This document shows positions 61,365 to 64,000 of a DNA stretch of 64,000 nt, piece by piece (within the stretch, counting starts at the first letter, position 1; the number at the start of each line of letters is the position of its first letter). Below the pieces are notes generated by a model. The model did no database searches. It was not told where the DNA came from and saw only the letters and a program-made list of their open reading frames with translations. The position numbers were made by a program, and so were the translations under genes. Source of the DNA: JAFNAG01 sp963739235 (GTDB lineage Bacteria > Acidobacteriota > UBA6911); contig CAVTZY010000024.1 of NCBI GenBank assembly GCA_963739235.1, positions 186,001 through 250,000 of the forward strand. Direction: 5' to 3'.

Positions 61365-63498
61365 CTAGCGGGGTGGGGCCTGTGTTGGATAAGTGATCAG
61401 GATCTTTTTCCCGATTGCGGAGCAGTCGCATGTAATCCACTGGTTTTTATTCTTGCTTGTATGATTTTCACCGGAACCATCGTCCGCTCGGATTGCGACC
61501 CCGCCGTACTTGGTGCTGAAAGGAAACATATTGAAGGTGTTTGAATAGCCGGACAGCTTGGCCGTCAGAGTGATGTCGTAGGTATTTCCCTTGACGCTAT
61601 TGACCTTGTATCGTGCATTTCTGCCCATGAGGAGAGGGGCATGATAGATCAAACGGGCCATTCCATAGTGGTTGCCTTTTATCGAAGCGGTGAATTTGAT
61701 AATCCCATCACGATCCGCCAAGTCTACGGGATTGATGGAGAAGTTTTTGGTTTTAAAACGACCGAGTTTCCCGGCAACATCGTACGATTTTCCGCTTAAC
61801 AACATCCGGAAGTCTTCAGTGGTGTCGCTTGTGCTCGTCCGTTTAATGCTGAAGTAAGATACGTCATAATTTGTCGAGTCGGCAAAATCCAGAATCCCCT
61901 GTATAAACCAGGCATTTGCATCGTTAGGAGCCGTATAGGTGCCGGACACTGTTTCGTAGTTTTTTCCGAAATTATGCGAAAACACCACGCTTGAACTCCC
62001 AGGGAGCGTGCTGTACTGGGATTTGGTCCCCCAATCGCTACAGCTCACCGACAGGTTAACCTTGCCTTTTCCGGAATCGGATCTTGCCGTCATCGTAATC
62101 GTGTAGGAACCACCCGGCGCGGCAGCGGGAGAGGTGCCTACGGAGAAATATTGGTAGGGCTGCCCGCCATGGCCATCATGGCAATACTTATCCCACTCAT
62201 GCTTTGGAGGAAAAGTCAGCGTCCGTAGTCCCATGAACGGTCATACCGGGCGTATTTGCCGTTACTTTGGATGTTGGATCATCATCGAATCCAAGGATGT
62301 TCTCATCGACGTGAGATCCCTTCGTTTCCATGTGGGGATCGTAGAACAGTTCCACGGGGCCGGTTCCTACTAGCTGAAGAGTGATTTTAGAAGAAAGGAC
62401 CTTCATATCCGTAAGCTGGGTTTCGCCGTCCTGAATGAGAACCGGGAAACTGTACCAGTCCTCGGCATTCGGGTCGTACGTTGTCGGAACCTTCCAGGTC
62501 ATATCGTATCCAGAGACCCAGTGTCCGCCGGCTCCGTTATTCTCCCAGGCTCTCGACGTCACGCCGGTAGCAGAGATCGTGTAGATGACAATAGTGTCCT
62601 CTTCGAGGTAGTTGCCCCAATCCATCTGGGGATAGGGAGCCGAGAAGGCCATCTCGTGCCCAAAGTTTTGAACCGGACGACTCCACCCGCTGCTTTGGCT
62701 GCCTACATACCATCCGGGCATGTGATTGTGTCCGTGTATCCACATTTTGATTTGGGGATTGTTCTGAAAGAGATGTGCCCACCAGGCTTGATCCTGCTGA
62801 CCTCGATACGTCGACATTGGGTCGCCATCATGCGGCGTTGTGTCCTCGATGGCTTGATGGGAAAAGATAATTGTCGTCGCGTGATGATAATAGGTCGTCA
62901 TGAATTCAACCCATTCATACAGCGCCGGACGAGTCCACGGTTCATAATCCATCTCCGGCAACGCGAGAAAAAGAATGCCGTTTCGCATCATCGCATAGGG
63001 ATAGTTATTGAGTTCCGTTTCATTGACATACGTCCTCAATAACACAAAGGGATCATTGTCGTTTTGCGGCAAGTCCGGCCCGTCACTATAGTCGGTGAGG
63101 TCGATGTTGCCCCCGACATAGTGAAAGGGCAAGTTCAGGTGGGACACAAGGAAAGCCTTGAAATTGTTCTTGTAAGGATCCATGGTCTTTGGCAGCCCGA
63201 CACCATTGACGAACGCCGTGTTATCGTTCGCTCCGTCCCCGAGATGGACGACAAACTCGCAGGGAAGCGTGTTGTCCATGATATCGTCGGCGAGACGGTC
63301 CAGATAGTCCGCGTAGCCCCATTTGTCGTTTTGAGTGCGTTGACCAACATGAGTATCCGTGAACGCAGCGAAACTCATGGAATGCTCGGGTGTCGGGACA
63401 GGATCGACATTCCACGCCATTCCCAAAACGATCACGAACAGCATTGTGAGAAATTGAAAAGCATAAGATCCATGGAACTTCGATTTAGAATGTAGCAT
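61365..63498 (-). pseudogene. exported metallophosphoesterase with C-terminal beta domain, one frameshift
   Basis: ATG at 63498 gives a signal peptide (FQFLTMLFVIVLGMAWN). Metallophosphoesterase metal motifs: FAAFTDTHVGQ, HLGDGAND, YVGGNIDL, IIFSHQAIED and WIHGHNHMPG. The first frame ends near 62200 in TTDADFSSKA; removal of one A from the AAA run joins it to KHEWDKYCHDGHGGQPYQYF in the next frame, about 280 residues of beta-sandwich type (SYTITMTARSDSGKGKVNLS). If the extra A is an error the protein is intact, about 710 residues. Confidence 0.8.
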
Positions 63499-64000
63499 CT
63501 TCCTTTGCCTTCCGTAAGGATTCAGCGGAGCGATGTGCACAGGTTCTGACGGCCAGGCCTAGCCATAACTCTTCGTGCCTCTGGTGAGTCAAACTAAAGG
63601 ATAGGAAGAACGAGCTGCCGTTTCTCATCGCTTCTTCCTTAGGTCTTCTCGCTTCGGCTGCTGAACAAAGGTCAATATGTCAACTTGAGGTCCGCGCCTC
63701 GATTGCTGCTCTCATTGTAAACCAGAACCGTAGCGCTGGATACGGCTTCCTGGCGAAGGATAGGAAAAATGAGCTGCCTTTCCAGCTCTGCCAGATCGCC
63801 TCCCCTGCTACTTCTGATTTTGGAATCTTATGTCAACTTCCAGAGATCTCTCGAGATCTCTCTCAGATTTCTTCCAGATTTCGCAGATTTCGATTACCCG
63901 CTCGGCGTCGAACCTCCGGATTGGAACCACAATTCTCCGGAACGCTGAAAGCGTGGCATAGAGCAGCCCCGGGCCGGCCGGAGTGAGGGGTAGAGTTGCA
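63499..64000. other. terminal spacer with short direct repeats
   Basis: No gene seen. GGATAGGAAGAACGAGCTGCC near 63599 recurs as GGATAGGAAAAATGAGCTGCC near 63756. Around 63838-63896 are the tracts AGAGATCTCTCGAGATCTCT (self-complementary) and repeated CAGATTTC units. Possibly decayed repeat elements. Confidence 0.4.

Noticed and set aside
1..64000. tRNA, rRNA, CRISPR or prophage structural genes
   Set aside because: None could be recognised by reading both strands; a tRNA scan was not possible here, so small RNA genes could have been missed.

Overview
The window looks like a draft-quality chromosomal segment from an Acidobacteriota-type bacterium. The basis is family content: two very large Oar-like TonB-dependent receptors with carboxypeptidase-regulatory plugs, a GWxTD-domain exported protein, BNR and beta-propeller proteins, an M61 peptidase, a CocE-type hydrolase and a sorbosone-dehydrogenase-type protein. 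Placement below phylum is not possible by reading alone. Most genes are on the minus strand. At least thirteen frameshifts are visible, nearly all a single extra base, and one lies in the single aspartyl-tRNA synthetase gene seen here. Many of these 'pseudogenes' may therefore be sequence errors.

Region by region. 1-6200: end of a BNR-repeat protein, a GWxTD protein and an Oar-like receptor. 6200-9650: decayed DNA with two copies of an IS91-like remnant around a radical-SAM (PflX-like) gene. 9655-14222: sialidase-like protein, a YrdC/Sua5 protein and an 860-residue secreted repeat protein. 14544-16746: a Tat-tagged DUF362 protein followed by a Tat-tagged AmmeMemoRadiSam enzyme. 17148-20973: a propeller/PAS sensor flanked by two 270-bp palindromic elements. 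21252-22666: a class-C beta-lactamase-like hydrolase.

22702-34649 is the most coherent system. A pentaheme cytochrome, a Tat-exported molybdopterin-oxidoreductase-family protein, a four-cluster Fe-S protein and an NrfD-type membrane protein lie in the same order as the Qrc menaquinone-reductase complex. Two tetraheme cytochromes follow, built from eight related one-heme modules. Upstream on the same strand are a histidine kinase with two CxxCH haem sites in its extracytoplasmic domain and a sigma-54 (NtrC-type) response regulator. A divergent monohaem cytochrome gene has an excellent -24/-12 promoter. I infer a haem- or redox-sensing circuit that controls a quinone-linked respiratory complex and its soluble electron carriers.

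35223-47666 is metabolic and housekeeping: CocE hydrolase, a small membrane protein whose stop codon abuts a 275-bp MITE, a sorbosone-dehydrogenase-like protein, AspRS (predicted non-discriminating), aldo/keto reductase, a POTRA-like fragment and the second Oar-like receptor. 48250-57844 is a mobile and defence-type island: an HsdM/DUF1016 chimera, an AbrB-VapC pair, a winged-helix/GHKL-ATPase module cut by a MITE with 9-bp target duplications, and an IS1182-type element that contains a complete IS21-type element and has an IS701-type element inserted at its right edge. 57976-63498 returns to exported hydrolases: amidohydrolase, M61 peptidase and metallophosphoesterase. No rRNA, tRNA or CRISPR array was recognised.
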